Part shown: in pieces, positions 31,129-39,412 of the stretch
Position numbering within the stretch: position 1 is the stretch's first letter
Layout of the letters: the number at the start of each line of letters is the position of its first letter
DNA from: Hyphomicrobiales bacterium
GTDB lineage: Bacteria; Pseudomonadota; Alphaproteobacteria; Rhizobiales; Xanthobacteraceae
Assembly: GCA_027307405.1 (NCBI GenBank)
Contig: DAHUXA010000012.1
Location: 1 to 39,412 of the forward strand
Direction: 5' to 3'
DNA: 39,412 nucleotides
Made by a program: the position numbers and the translations under genes
Notes under the pieces: model-generated
Databases searched by the model: none
What the model saw: the letters and a program-made list of their open reading frames with translations, nothing else
What the model was told of the DNA's origin: nothing

Positions 31129-32427
31129 TTAGCGGAGTGATTTGAACGATGCGCGCACGTCGGACACGAAGGGCGCAGTCTGCTCCCAGGCCGCGAAGTG
31201 CGTGCCTTTGGGATGCTGGTTGTAGTAAATGAGCTTCACATACGCCTTTTCTGCCCAGCTCTTTGGCGCCTGATAAATTTCCTCCGCAAACGCGCTCACG
31301 CCGACCGGAAGCTTGACGCCTCTTGCGTCGAAAAAGCCGGCCGGCGGCAAATTATGCGTTGCGTCCCAGTAGAGGCGGGCCGAAGAGATCGCGGTGTTTG
31401 TCAACCAATAGAGCGTGATGTTGTCCAGAACGTCGTCGCGGCTCAGCCCTTCGGGCTTGCCGTCGAAGACGCGAGCGATCATCTGATAGCTGCGAATGTC
31501 GTGATCGAGCATCCAGCCCGCAAGACCAACCGGCGAATCGACGATTCCGTAGAGTGTCTGCGGACGAAGCGCCATCTCGTTGGCGTAGCCGAGCCCATTC
31601 TTATAAAAGTCATAGAGCCCATCCCACGCGAACTTTTCCTCCGGCAACAGGCCGGCGGGCGGCGGGCCGCCCGCCGCAAGCGCCTTCGAAACATCGGGCG
31701 GAACCGTCGCCGCCATGTTGGTGTGAATGCCGAGCAATCCCGGCGGCTGCTGCAATGCCATCACCTCGGAGATGATTGCGCCCCAATCGCCACCCTGCGC
31801 CACGTACTGTGTGTAGCCCAGGCGCTGCATGAGCGTCGCCCACGCTTTCGCAATGCTAACGGGATTCCATCCAGGTGCCGTCGGCTTGCCTGAGAATCCG
31901 TAGCCCGGCATAGACGGAATCACGAGATCGAAGGCATCGGCTGCAGTCCCGCCGTGGGCCGTCGGGTTTGTCAGAGGCTCGATGATTTTCATCTGCTCGA
32001 TGATCGAGCCGGGCCACCCATGGGTGACGATCATCGGCAATGCCTTCTCGTGCTTCGAGCGCACGTGAATAAAATGAATGTCGAGCCCATCGATCTCGGT
32101 GATGAAGTTCGGCACGGCGTTGATCTTCGCCTCGCACTTGCGCCAATCGTGCGAGCTCGCCCAATACTGCGCGAGCTTCTGCATCGTCGCCAGCTGCACG
32201 CCTTGCGATGCATCTGTGACTGTTTCCCGTTCAGGCCACTTTGTCGCGTTGATGCGCCTGCGGAGGTCGACCAGGTCGGCTTCCGGAAAATTGACGCGGA
32301 ATGGCCGGATTGCGTTTTCGCCACCGGCACCCGAGGCCATTTGCGCGGGAAGCACACTCACGGCACCCGCAGCCGCTGAGGCGGCAAGAAGGTCACGCCG
32401 GGTAGGCGATAACGATTCTTCAGACAT
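31129..32427 (-). CDS. Epoxide hydrolase (EHN domain), Tat-exported
   Basis: A 432-residue protein. A twin-arginine signal (PTRRDLLAASAAAGAVSVLPAQMASG) leads the mature chain, which begins with the epoxide-hydrolase N-terminal domain (IRPFRVNFPEADLVDLRRRINATKWPERE). The alpha/beta core has HGWPGSIIEQ, PGYGFSGKP and the nucleophile Asp in AQGGDWGA; the catalytic acid and the His near LIYYNQHPKGTHFAAWEQ follow. It is the microsomal/juvenile-hormone epoxide hydrolase type. AAGGAGA precedes the ATG. Being exported, it would act outside the cytoplasm, which is uncommon for bacterial epoxide hydrolases. Confidence 0.9.
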   Translation of the reverse strand: MSEESLSPTRRDLLAASAAAGAVSVLPAQMASGAGGENAIRPFRVNFPEADLVDLRRRINATKWPERETVTDASQGVQLATMQKLAQYWASSHDWRKCEAKINAVPNFITEIDGLDIHFIHVRSKHEKALPMIVTHGWPGSIIEQMKIIEPLTNPTAHGGTAADAFDLVIPSMPGYGFSGKPTAPGWNPVSIAKAWATLMQRLGYTQYVAQGGDWGAIISEVMALQQPPGLLGIHTNMAATVPPDVSKALAAGGPPPAGLLPEEKFAWDGLYDFYKNGLGYANEMALRPQTLYGIVDSPVGLAGWMLDHDIRSYQMIARVFDGKPEGLSRDDVLDNITLYWLTNTAISSARLYWDATHNLPPAGFFDARGVKLPVGVSAFAEEIYQAPKSWAEKAYVKLIYYNQHPKGTHFAAWEQTAPFVSDVRASFKSLR

Positions 32428-32860
32428 AGTCGGTCTCCTTGGTTGAAATGCGAGGTTGGCCGTCGGTGAATTGTTTCACCCAATGACGATGAGCCAGCCG
32501 TCAACGCGCGGGGCCGCGCTTTTTCAGGAGTGACAAAACGAGACTAAACCCTCGAATGAGGACTGTTCGATGCTAACCACTTTTCTTCAGCCGCCAAATT
32601 GGCCCCGCGATCTGCGGAAATTCAACATGTGCGATGGGTTTTCACGCAATTGTGTATCAATGCGTTTCGATCGATGGTTTTCTATCCGCGCGAACAGCGT
32701 TTCAGCCAACGCTTCTGACCTAAAATGCCTGAAATTGCGTCTGCTGACTTTAGTTGAGGCAACGCTTAATCTTTAGGTCAGGTCTCGCATGCAAGAAATG
32801 AAGGCAAAAGGTAAATGGATGACTGCCATGCGCGGTCTCCTCCTTTCGTCCCTTTAGTGA
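32428..32860. other. 433-base gap without a convincing gene
   Basis: No large gene is supported here. The stretch around 32570-32775 is visibly richer in A and T than the neighbours and could be a decayed gene or a foreign patch. A short hairpin, GCGCG-GGGC-CGCGC followed by TTTTT, lies near 32506-32525; it would be a small terminator on the plus strand, where no gene ends. At 32773-32829 on the minus strand there is an 18-codon frame behind a good ribosome site, listed separately. Confidence 0.6.
32773..32829 (-). CDS. Possible 18-residue small ORF
   Basis: An ATG at 32829 follows AAAGGAGGAG at about 9 bases, one of the better ribosome sites in the window, and opens a frame of 18 codons that ends in TAA. 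The predicted peptide is hydrophobic in the middle (IHLPFAFISC). It begins 32 bases after the DUF3750 stop and precedes the epoxide hydrolase gene by about 350 bases. It could be a small membrane peptide, a leader, or the relic of a lost gene whose start survives. Evidence is only the ribosome site. Confidence 0.2.
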   Translation of the reverse strand: MAVIHLPFAFISCMRDLT

Positions 32861-33643
32861 TCACCGTGCCAATGCGGTTGTGACTGGCGAGTCGATGCCG
32901 ATGCGGCCGAAGCCTGGCAGCTTGACGCCGGGATGACGGAGATCGAGACCGGCGACCAGGCCCAACAGATTTACTTCAATACCTTCGACCCAGCCCACCT
33001 TGATTCCTGCGTAACCATTAAGATTGATCTCGAAGCCAGTACCACTGTCGGTCCGACCAGCGTAAAGGCTGTCGCGAAAATCGCGTCCGACCGCGTTGGG
33101 CGGCAACATCACGCCCAGCTCCGGCACGGCGCGTAGCGTCGCGGCGATGAAGCTGTTGCTGTTGGGCCCTGGCCAGATGCGGTAGTCACCGGCGTGTGCG
33201 TAATCGTAGGCCGTCACAGCTTTTTCGATACGCGGGATCAGGCTTTCGGCTTCCGGTCCAGAGATGTCTGCCAGCATGACGGGCACGTTCCCGTACCAGC
33301 GGCCATCGACCGGCCAGTTGTTCACGCGCACGGGGTCGCCCCAACCAACCACGTCATAGCGAGTCCAGCGCTTTTCGTTCGCGCGCTTGAGCACGATCCA
33401 ACTGTGCACCGAGAAAACACCCTTCCACGCACCCGCCGTGCCGGTGAAGAACACGATACGGGCCGGCGTAAAGTCCCCAGCCGCTGGAAGCATTTCTGTG
33501 CTCGACCAGTCGGCATCGCGCCATGAGCGCGGGTCGTTACCGATCGCGTAAAGGGCGGCTCGTGCCAGAATGGGTGCGAGAAATACGGTCAGAGCGATGA
33601 GCATGAGGACGGATCTTCGTTGGGGCTGGCGGTTGATGGTCAT
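32861..33643 (-). CDS. DUF3750 family protein
   Basis: A 260-residue protein with an uncleaved or cleaved N-terminal hydrophobic segment (about 12-30, LMLIALTVFLAPILARAALYAIG). The core (about 55-225) reads PARIVFFTGTAGAWKGVFSVHSWIVLKRANEKRWTRYDVVGWGDPVRVN and later YRIWPGPNSNSFIAATLRAVPELGVMLPPNAVGRDF, the typical DUF3750 sequence. The HSW and the PGPNSNSFI segment resemble NlpC/DUF-type cysteine-less papain-like folds, but I would not assign an activity. The start at 33643 is chosen because upstream residues overlap the neighbouring gene's end. Function unknown. Confidence 0.82.
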   Translation of the reverse strand: MTINRQPQRRSVLMLIALTVFLAPILARAALYAIGNDPRSWRDADWSSTEMLPAAGDFTPARIVFFTGTAGAWKGVFSVHSWIVLKRANEKRWTRYDVVGWGDPVRVNNWPVDGRWYGNVPVMLADISGPEAESLIPRIEKAVTAYDYAHAGDYRIWPGPNSNSFIAATLRAVPELGVMLPPNAVGRDFRDSLYAGRTDSGTGFEINLNGYAGIKVGWVEGIEVNLLGLVAGLDLRHPGVKLPGFGRIGIDSPVTTALAR

Positions 33644-33658
33644 GGCAGCCCCACTATA

Positions 33659-33694
33659 AGGCCTTTCCGGCCTAAACATGGCGTTTTTAACGCC
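33659..33694 (-). terminator. Double hairpin at the end of the C15 peptidase-like gene
   Basis: Two small perfect hairpins in a row: GGCGTT-TTT-AACGCC (33680-33694, overlapping the stop codon) and AGGCC-TTTCC-GGCCT (33659-33673). On the minus strand the second is followed by TTATAGT. They may end the mut operon, leaving a short leader for the DUF3750 gene at 33643. No long T-tract. Confidence 0.35.
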
Positions 33695-34310
33695 GCGCTG
33701 CCGCTGCAACGGCAAGCAGCAATAGGCTGGCGGCGGATGAAAGATTATCGAGGGTCAGAGCCTTCCGTTTATCTGGGCGTCGAACGGTGCGCGCGATAGG
33801 GGGAACGTGAACGAACGCTGCGAGGCGCAGCTCTTTCCGCGCCGCCGCCTCGGATGCACGCCAGCAAAGATAGTTGCACAAATAGCGTCCTGCATCGCGA
33901 GATAACAACACCGGAATGTGCGTTGTACGGACGGTCGCAAACAAGCGACGTGCTTGCGCCGGAATTGTCAAAGCCGGTGGTCCGCCGCGAACGATCGAAT
34001 TCCGGAGCAGCGTTTTGCCGGAAACGTCGGAGAGGAGCGCCACCGCATTGCGTGCGCGCGTCTCGATGCGCAACGTGTTTGCACGCGGCGCAAGCCCGAA
34101 CATCAGCAGCGCATCCGGTTTGTGCCTGGTGAGCAGTCGCGGCAGCTCACGATCGACGGCGGCATAGCTGGTTTCAAAAACATACGGGACAATTGTCACG
34201 TCAGCGAGGGCGGGACGGCGCAGCCGTGCCAGCCCTTCAACCAAAGGCCCGGTTGGATTGAATGGCGCGCCGGGAAACGGTCCGAAGCCGGTAACAAGGA
34301 TGGTGGTCAT
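33687..34310 (-). CDS. C15 (pyroglutamyl-peptidase I) family protein
   Basis: A 207-residue protein of normal length. The N-terminus TILVTGFGPFPGAPFNPT and the three catalytic residues are all visible: E83 (LRIETRARN), C145 (GRYLCNYLCW) and H168 (AFVHVPP), at the same spacing as the characterised Glu81-Cys144-His168 enzymes. It should remove N-terminal pyroglutamate or hydrolyse a related lactam/amide bond. The ATG at 34310 overlaps the meaB stop by four bases; a longer frame upstream runs through meaB and is unlikely. Its place as last gene of a methylmalonyl-CoA mutase operon is unusual and its role there is unknown. Confidence 0.86.
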   Translation of the reverse strand: MTTILVTGFGPFPGAPFNPTGPLVEGLARLRRPALADVTIVPYVFETSYAAVDRELPRLLTRHKPDALLMFGLAPRANTLRIETRARNAVALLSDVSGKTLLRNSIVRGGPPALTIPAQARRLFATVRTTHIPVLLSRDAGRYLCNYLCWRASEAAARKELRLAAFVHVPPIARTVRRPDKRKALTLDNLSSAASLLLLAVAAAARR

Positions 34311-35293
34311 ACGCCCAACAGCGCTGCGATCTGCTCGACGGCTAGTGTCGGCGCGAGCTTGCCCGCGGCCACCTGGGCCTCGGCCTGTCGCAATTTCGTG
34401 CGGACCGATGCATCGCTGCGCAGCCGCGCAGTGAGCCGCTCCTCCAGCATCGTCCACATCCATTTCACCTGTTGCGCGCGGCGCCGCGTCGCCAATTCGC
34501 CTGACGCCGTCATTTTATCCTTGTGTGTGAGCACCTGGGCCCACAGTTCGGGGATGCCATTGTGAGTGAGGGCCGAGTAGGTGATGACCGGTGGTGACCA
34601 CGTTGCGGAGTGTGGGGTCAGGATATTGAGCGCGGCGCGATAGTCCGCAGCCGCCACCTTGGCCCGCTCGATATTGTCGCCATCGGCCTTGTTGACGGCG
34701 ATCATGTCCGCGAGCTCGACAATGCCTTTCTTCAGGCCCTGCAACTCATCGCCTGCGCCTGGAAGCATCAGCACCAGGAAAAAGTCTGTCATGTCGGCGA
34801 CCGCAGTTTCCGACTGGCCGATGCCGACCGTCTCCACCATCACCACATCGTAGCCGGCGGCCTCGCAGACCAGCATGGTCTCGCGTGTTTTACCGGCGAC
34901 ACCACCCAGCGTTCCGGACGATGGGGAAGGGCGGATGAATGCGTTTGGATCGTTCGAGAGCTGCGCCATGCGGGTCTTGTCGCCGAGGATCGATCCGCCG
35001 GTGCGGGTGGATGATGGATCGACCGCGAGCACAGCCACCTTGTGACCTTTGCCCGTGAGGTAGGTACCAAGCACGTCGATCGTGGTGGATTTGCCGGCGC
35101 CAGGCGCGCCCGTGATGCCGAGACGAACCGCCTTACCGGTGAGCGGCAAGAGCTCCTGCACCAGGTGATGTGCCGTCTTGCGGTGGTCGGCACGCTTGCT
35201 CTCGATCAGTGTGATCGCGCGCGCCAACGTCGCGCGGTCGCCGGCGCGGATACCGCGGACAAGATCGGACGGTGGGAGGTTGCGCGAAGCCAT
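34307..35293 (-). CDS. meaB: Methylmalonyl-CoA mutase-associated GTPase MeaB
   Basis: A 328-residue G3E-type P-loop GTPase (ArgK/MeaB/MMAA family). Walker A is GAPGAGKST (62-70) and the switch/Walker B region is DVVMVETVGIGQSETAVADMTDFFLVLMLPGAGDELQGLKKGI, with MIAVNKADGDN as the base-recognition NKxD. The dimerisation helices near the C-terminus (RAQQVKWMWTMLEERL) are present. It gates delivery of adenosylcobalamin to, and protects, methylmalonyl-CoA mutase. It lies 8 bases after a lipoprotein gene in the mut operon and overlaps the C15 gene. Confidence 0.95.
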   Translation of the reverse strand: MASRNLPPSDLVRGIRAGDRATLARAITLIESKRADHRKTAHHLVQELLPLTGKAVRLGITGAPGAGKSTTIDVLGTYLTGKGHKVAVLAVDPSSTRTGGSILGDKTRMAQLSNDPNAFIRPSPSSGTLGGVAGKTRETMLVCEAAGYDVVMVETVGIGQSETAVADMTDFFLVLMLPGAGDELQGLKKGIVELADMIAVNKADGDNIERAKVAAADYRAALNILTPHSATWSPPVITYSALTHNGIPELWAQVLTHKDKMTASGELATRRRAQQVKWMWTMLEERLTARLRSDASVRTKLRQAEAQVAAGKLAPTLAVEQIAALLGV

Positions 35294-35301
35294 CGACGTC
35301 C

Positions 35302-35844
35302 CTAGCGCGGAGATTCTGAGCCGTTCGCGAGGCGAAGCACCAAACCACCTTTACCCTTTTGCCGCGCGTCGGTGGCGCGCGCAAAAGCAAACAATTGGCT
35401 TTGTGTCGTGATCCGGCATTGGGAATCGTCCGCACGCAGACAATAGCGCTTGCGCGTGGCGCCGTCGGCGTCGTCCTCGTCAATCGCGGTGACCTGGTAG
35501 ACGCCGTCGGTCAGCTCGTGTGCGACAGCATACTCGATGATGTTTGGTCGCTTGGCCGCCGCGCTCTGGACGATATAGGCGCGGCCCTCGAGCCGATGCA
35601 CGGTGAAGACGGTGATGTCGCTCATGCCGCCGCCAGTATGAATGTATTGCTCCCCGTCCCACTTGAATGACGCCTGTTCGGGCTCGTCTGCGAAGCCGTT
35701 GCGGAGCGTGTAGAACTGGAGCCGCAGGTCTTTGCCGAACAAAGGCTGCGCGTCCTTCAAAATCGGACCCGCGGAATCAACACACCCGGATAGTGACAGC
35801 GCGCAAAGTGCGGCTGCGGCCGTGCAGACGATTGCTCGGTTCAC
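35302..35844 (-). CDS. Predicted lipoprotein in the mut operon
   Basis: A 180-residue protein with a lipobox: the signal peptide [20 protein letters not shown] places the lipidated Cys at 21. The mature part is beta-rich and polar ([54 protein letters not shown]), possibly a single globular domain of unknown family. It starts with GTG overlapping the mutB stop (GTGA) and stops 8 bases before meaB, so it is inside the operon. Link to B12 metabolism or propionate flux is not known; no homologue recognised. The start and frame are well supported by the overlap. Confidence 0.8.
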   Translation of the reverse strand: MNRAIVCTAAAALCALSLSGCVDSAGPILKDAQPLFGKDLRLQFYTLRNGFADEPEQASFKWDGEQYIHTGGGMSDITVFTVHRLEGRAYIVQSAAAKRPNIIEYAVAHELTDGVYQVTAIDEDDADGATRKRYCLRADDSQCRITTQSQLFAFARATDARQKGKGGLVLRLANGSESPR

Positions 35845-37997
35845 TCCGCTGCCTCTTGGCCGTGCCCGAGGCGCTTATTCAGAGTTTTGAGTAGTTTCTC
35901 GGCGGCGTCCGCGATCACCGTGCCCGGCGGGAAAATCGCCTCCGCGCCGGCCTTCATCAGCGCGTCGTAATCCTGCGGAGGCACCACGCCGCCCACGACG
36001 ATCATGATGTCGTCGCGGCCTTGCCTGGCCAGCTCCGCTTTCAATTCCGGCACCAGGGTCAAGTGGGCTGCCGCAAGTGAAGACACACCAAGAATGTGCA
36101 CGTCATTCTCGACCGCCTGCCGCGCCGCTTCTGCGGGTGTCGCAAACAGAGGGCCGATATCGACGTCGAAACCGAGATCGGCAAAGGCGGAAGCAATCAC
36201 CTTCTGACCGCGGTCGTGACCGTCCTGTCCGATTTTGGCGACCAGCAGGCGAGGGCGTCGCCCCTCGGCGGCCTCAAATGCCTCTACCGCGGTGCGAACA
36301 CGTTCGACGGCGCCGGTCATGCCGACCTCCCGCTTGTAAACTCCGGTGATCGCCTTGATCTCGGCGCGATGACGGCCGAAAACCTTTTCTATCGCCGATG
36401 AGATTTCGCCGACCGTTGCCTTTGCACGCGCGGCGTCGATGGCAAGCGCCAGCAGATTGCCGTTACCACGATCGGCAGCCCGCGTCAGCGCTTCGAGCGC
36501 CTCTTGCAGCGCAGCGGGGTCGCGCTCGGCTTTCAGGCGTGCAAGCTTGTCGAGCTGCATCTGCCGCACGGCGGAATTGTCGATCTTGAGCACTTCGATC
36601 GGCGTCTCGTCGGTCGGCGGATATTTGTTCACGCCGATCACAGACTGCGCGCGAGCGTCAATGCGCGCCTGCGTCTTGGCGGCGGCTTCCTCGATGCGCA
36701 GCTTGGGGATGCCCGCCTCGATCGCCTTGGCCATGCCGCCCAAGCCCTCAACTTCCTCGATATGGCCCCAGGCTTTTCGAGCGAGTTCGTAGGTCAGGCG
36801 CTCGACGTAATAGGAGCCGCCCCAGGGATCGACGATGCGGGTGGCGCCAGCCTCCTGTTGCAAAACAATCTGCGTGTTGCGTGCGATCCGCGCGGAAAAA
36901 TCGGTCGGCAATGCGAGCGCCTCGTCGAGCGCATTGGTGTGCAGCGATTGAGTCTGGCCTTGGGTCGCCGCCATCGCCTCGATCATGGTGCGGGAAACGT
37001 TGTTGAACACGTCTTGCGCCGCCAGCGACCAGCCCGACGTCTGGCAGTGCGTGCGCAGCGACAGTGAGCGGGAATCGTCAGGCTTGAACGGTTTCATCAG
37101 CTTCGCCCACAGCATGCGGGCGGCACGCAGCTTGGCGATCTCCATGAAGTAGTTCATGCCGATCGCCCAGAAGAATGAAATGCGCGGCGCGAACTGGTCG
37201 ACGGTGAGGCCGGCCTTCAGTCCGGCGCGTACATATTCGACGCCATCCGCGAGCGTATAAGCGAGCTCGAGATCCTGCGTCGCGCCGGCCTCCTGCATGT
37301 GATAGCCGCTGACCGAAATCGAATTGAATTTCGGCATCTCGGCGGAGGTGTAGGCGAAGATGTCGGAAATGATGCGCAGGCTTGGGCCAGGCGGGTATAT
37401 GTAGGTATTGCGCACCATGAATTCTTTAAGGATATCGTTCTGGATCGTGCCCGACAATTTCTTGTGCGGTACGCCTTGTTCTTCCGCTGCGACGATGTAA
37501 AGCGCCAGCACCGGCAGCACCGCGCCGTTCATGGTCATTGACACGCTCATCTGGTCGAGCGGAATGCCTGAGAACAGCGTGCGCATGTCGTAGATGGAAT
37601 CGATTGCGACGCCGGCCATGCCGACGTCACCGGAGACGCGGGGATGATCGCTGTCGTAGCCCCGATGAGTGGCGAGGTCGAAGGCGATCGAGAGGCCTTT
37701 TTGTCCCGCGGCGAGGTTGCGGCGGTAAAAGGCGTTCGAATCCTCGGCGGTCGAGAAGCCGGCATATTGACGGATGGTCCAAGGCTGCGCCGCGTACATG
37801 GCCGGGTAGGGGCCGCGCAGGAACGGCGGCTTGCCGGGATAGGTGTCCAGGAAATCGAGCCCGGCGAGATCCTGCTCGCCGTAGACGTGCTTCACCGCGA
37901 TGCCTTCTGGCGTGGCCCAAGGCTTAGTCGCGCCCTGGCTGGCCGGCGAGCGGGCATCGGCGAAGTCGACAGTAGAGAAGTCGGGGACCTGACTCAT
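35841..37997 (-). CDS. mutB: Methylmalonyl-CoA mutase large subunit
   Basis: A 718-residue adenosylcobalamin-dependent isomerase, full length. The TIM-barrel part has [78 protein letters not shown] and [24 protein letters not shown]. The C-terminal B12 domain has the DxHxxG motif in [29 protein letters not shown], with the cobalt-ligand His. It converts (R)-methylmalonyl-CoA to succinyl-CoA. It overlaps mutA by four bases upstream and the lipoprotein gene downstream. Confidence 0.97.
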   Translation of the reverse strand: MSQVPDFSTVDFADARSPASQGATKPWATPEGIAVKHVYGEQDLAGLDFLDTYPGKPPFLRGPYPAMYAAQPWTIRQYAGFSTAEDSNAFYRRNLAAGQKGLSIAFDLATHRGYDSDHPRVSGDVGMAGVAIDSIYDMRTLFSGIPLDQMSVSMTMNGAVLPVLALYIVAAEEQGVPHKKLSGTIQNDILKEFMVRNTYIYPPGPSLRIISDIFAYTSAEMPKFNSISVSGYHMQEAGATQDLELAYTLADGVEYVRAGLKAGLTVDQFAPRISFFWAIGMNYFMEIAKLRAARMLWAKLMKPFKPDDSRSLSLRTHCQTSGWSLAAQDVFNNVSRTMIEAMAATQGQTQSLHTNALDEALALPTDFSARIARNTQIVLQQEAGATRIVDPWGGSYYVERLTYELARKAWGHIEEVEGLGGMAKAIEAGIPKLRIEEAAAKTQARIDARAQSVIGVNKYPPTDETPIEVLKIDNSAVRQMQLDKLARLKAERDPAALQEALEALTRAADRGNGNLLALAIDAARAKATVGEISSAIEKVFGRHRAEIKAITGVYKREVGMTGAVERVRTAVEAFEAAEGRRPRLLVAKIGQDGHDRGQKVIASAFADLGFDVDIGPLFATPAEAARQAVENDVHILGVSSLAAAHLTLVPELKAELARQGRDDIMIVVGGVVPPQDYDALMKAGAEAIFPPGTVIADAAEKLLKTLNKRLGHGQEAAE

Positions 37998-39412
37998 TTG
38001 ATACCTAGAATATCATGCACGGCCTGCAAGGTCGAAAGTGCATCGCAGCCAACGTAAATGAAGCGTTTGACGCCGGCCTGCTGCCAGTCCGTCTCGTGAT
38101 CGCCGGGCCTGCCGGCGAGATGGACGACAGCCCCGGCGGCTGTCAGCGTCTTGGCGGCCGGGGTGGCCTGCAGCGCGTAGACTGCGTCGGACGAGCATAG
38201 ACAGGCGAGCTTTGCACCAGACGCCTTGAAGGCGCTGACCATCGCGGCCTGATCCTTGAAGCCGTCATTACCCACCGCTTCGATGCCGCCGGCCTCGTAG
38301 AAATTTTTCGCGAACATGGCTCGCGCGGTGAACTCGGCCAGCTTGCCGAGCGTGGCGAGGAATACTTTCGGCCGTACGCCGGTTTTGGCTAGCGCGCGAT
38401 CGGACGCGTCGCGCAGTCTTTCGAACGGTTCGGCGAGACGGATCGACGGCAATGGCTCGGCTGCAGGCTTGGCAGTCGCTTCCTTCGGCGGTGCCATTGG
38501 CGCGACGTTGAGCACAGCCGGCAGCTTTTCGTTCAGATCGGGATAATCGCTGGTGCCGGTGATCGCGTCCTTGCGGCGTGCGGCTGCCTTTTCACGTTCG
38601 GCCCGCACGGCCGCGACATTTTTCTGGATCAGGCCGCGCTCGAGCGCGCTCCACGCGCCTCCTGCTTTGTCGATCTCCTGAAATTGCAGCCATGCCGCCG
38701 CAGCGAGTTTGTTGGTTAGATCCTCGATCGCGCCGGAACCGGCGGCCGGATCTGAAACTTTGGCGAGATTGGATTCTTCAAGGAGAATGAGCTGCGTGTT
38801 GCGGGCGACCCGGCGCGCGAATGCGTCAGGGAGCCCGATCGCGGCGGTGTGCGGCAGCACCGCGATATTGTCGGCGCCGCCGAGGCCAGCCGCGGCAACC
38901 GCGATGGTCGTGCGCAGCATGTTCACGTAAGGATCGCACCTGGTCATCATGCGCCAGGCGGTTTCCGCGGCGACCGTAACGGGCCTGGGAGTTAGCCCGC
39001 AGGCCTCTTCGACCCGCGCCCACAATTTCCGCACGGCGCGGAATTTCGCGATGGTGAGAAATTCATCGGCGTCGGCGGCGAGGCGGAAATAGATCATGCC
39101 GCGCGCAGCATCGAGCGGCGTGCCGCCTGCGTCCAGCGCGCGCAGACAGTCGACTGCGGCGGCCAGCGCAAAGGCCAATTCCTGCGCCTCAGAGCCGCCG
39201 GCATTGTGGATGATGCGTCCGTCCGCCACCATGAAGGGCCCGCGAAAGCCTTGCCCGGCAAGATCGCGCACGGCTGAGGCAACATTTTTCGATAGTTCGC
39301 TCCACGGGCGTGGACTTACGCCGGTGGCGGCAAGCCCACCGATAGGATTCAAGCTGGCGCGCAGATCGACCGAGGCGGGCGCAAGTTTGTGGTTTTTCAC
39401 CAGCGCTACGAA
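37994..39412 (-). CDS. mutA: Methylmalonyl-CoA mutase small subunit, N-terminus cut by window edge
   Basis: The frame is open at the right window edge; about 472 residues are visible of a subunit normally near 600-640, so some 150 N-terminal residues lie outside. A GTG near 39400 is in-frame but is not the true start. Visible parts match the barrel ([73 protein letters not shown]) and a degenerate B12-like C-terminal domain that lacks DxHxxG, as expected for the non-catalytic subunit. It overlaps mutB by four bases. Confidence 0.94.
   Translation of the reverse strand, partial: FVALVKNHKLAPASVDLRASLNPIGGLAATGVSPRPWSELSKNVASAVRDLAGQGFRGPFMVADGRIIHNAGGSEAQELAFALAAAVDCLRALDAGGTPLDAARGMIYFRLAADADEFLTIAKFRAVRKLWARVEEACGLTPRPVTVAAETAWRMMTRCDPYVNMLRTTIAVAAAGLGGADNIAVLPHTAAIGLPDAFARRVARNTQLILLEESNLAKVSDPAAGSGAIEDLTNKLAAAAWLQFQEIDKAGGAWSALERGLIQKNVAAVRAEREKAAARRKDAITGTSDYPDLNEKLPAVLNVAPMAPPKEATAKPAAEPLPSIRLAEPFERLRDASDRALAKTGVRPKVFLATLGKLAEFTARAMFAKNFYEAGGIEAVGNDGFKDQAAMVSAFKASGAKLACLCSSDAVYALQATPAAKTLTAAGAVVHLAGRPGDHETDWQQAGVKRFIYVGCDALSTLQAVHDILGIK

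Noticed and set aside
32506-32525. GCGCG-GGGC-CGCGC plus TTTTT, terminator-like on the plus strand
   Set aside because: No plus-strand gene ends here; the nearest (the EamA transporter) ends 2.6 kb earlier with its own hairpin.
32570-32776. A 68-codon plus-strand frame in the large gap
   Set aside because: No ribosome site, poor composition and no recognisable protein features.

Overview
The window is GC-rich, densely packed bacterial chromosome that reads as an alphaproteobacterium of the Rhizobiales, probably in or near the Bradyrhizobiaceae/Xanthobacteraceae. The evidence is the many high-affinity ABC importers, orphan Bug-type binding proteins, a TIGR03809-like small protein, Rhizobiales-type short palindromes and FixK/FNR-like sites. 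This placement is inference from gene content. I found no rRNA, tRNA, CRISPR array, prophage or insertion sequence. I also recognised no transcriptional regulator gene in the 39 kb.

Layout. (1) 1-1286: tail of a branched-chain-amino-acid-type (HAAT) ABC importer, a cut livH plus livM. (2) 1299-3311: a VIT/CCC1-type Fe/Mn transporter and an APC permease, divergent, sharing a 99-bp promoter region with a perfect TTGA-N6-TCAA site. (3) 3329-10884: minus-strand catabolic genes in two runs. The upstream run is D-2-hydroxyacid dehydrogenase, an M24 (creatinase/prolidase-fold) protein, a Bug binding protein and a Rid protein. The downstream run is a second Bug protein, a GST, an amidohydrolase and an SDR. 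An HpxZ/AtzH-like gene on the plus strand lies between them. (4) 11021-13226: a small membrane protein with a Pro/Ala tail, the two subunits of a 3-oxoacid CoA-transferase, and another small membrane protein. (5) 13337-16483: lower meta-cleavage genes hpaH and hpaI, an extradiol dioxygenase, and a carboxymuconolactone-decarboxylase-fold protein. (6) 16634-22587: a complete HAAT importer (livG, livF, two tandem near-identical binding proteins, livH, livM), with two REP-like palindromes between the second binding protein and livH. (7) 22734-24412: a TIGR03809-like protein, a small exported cytochrome c and an Old Yellow Enzyme. (8) 24416-28821, minus: a CUT1 sugar-type importer with a Tat-exported binding protein and an intercistronic hairpin. 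(9) 29055-33643: an EamA transporter, two tandem Tat-exported epoxide-hydrolase-like proteins, and a DUF3750 protein. (10) 33687-39412, minus: a methylmalonyl-CoA mutase operon (mutA cut by the window edge, mutB, a lipoprotein, meaB, a C15 pyroglutamyl-peptidase-like protein) with nearly every junction overlapping.

Taken together, the window looks like a set of uptake-plus-catabolism modules for organic acids, aromatic ring-cleavage products and C-N compounds. HpaH/HpaI give pyruvate and succinate semialdehyde, the CoA-transferase activates 3-oxoacids with succinyl-CoA, and methylmalonyl-CoA mutase feeds propionyl-CoA carbon to succinyl-CoA. The most notable points are an M24 protein that has lost most canonical metal ligands beside a Rid protein lacking the catalytic Arg, FixK-like sites in front of a metal transporter and an O2-dependent dioxygenase, duplicated binding proteins, and the unusual composition of the mut operon. 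I see no clear evidence of a wholly new defence or mobile system.
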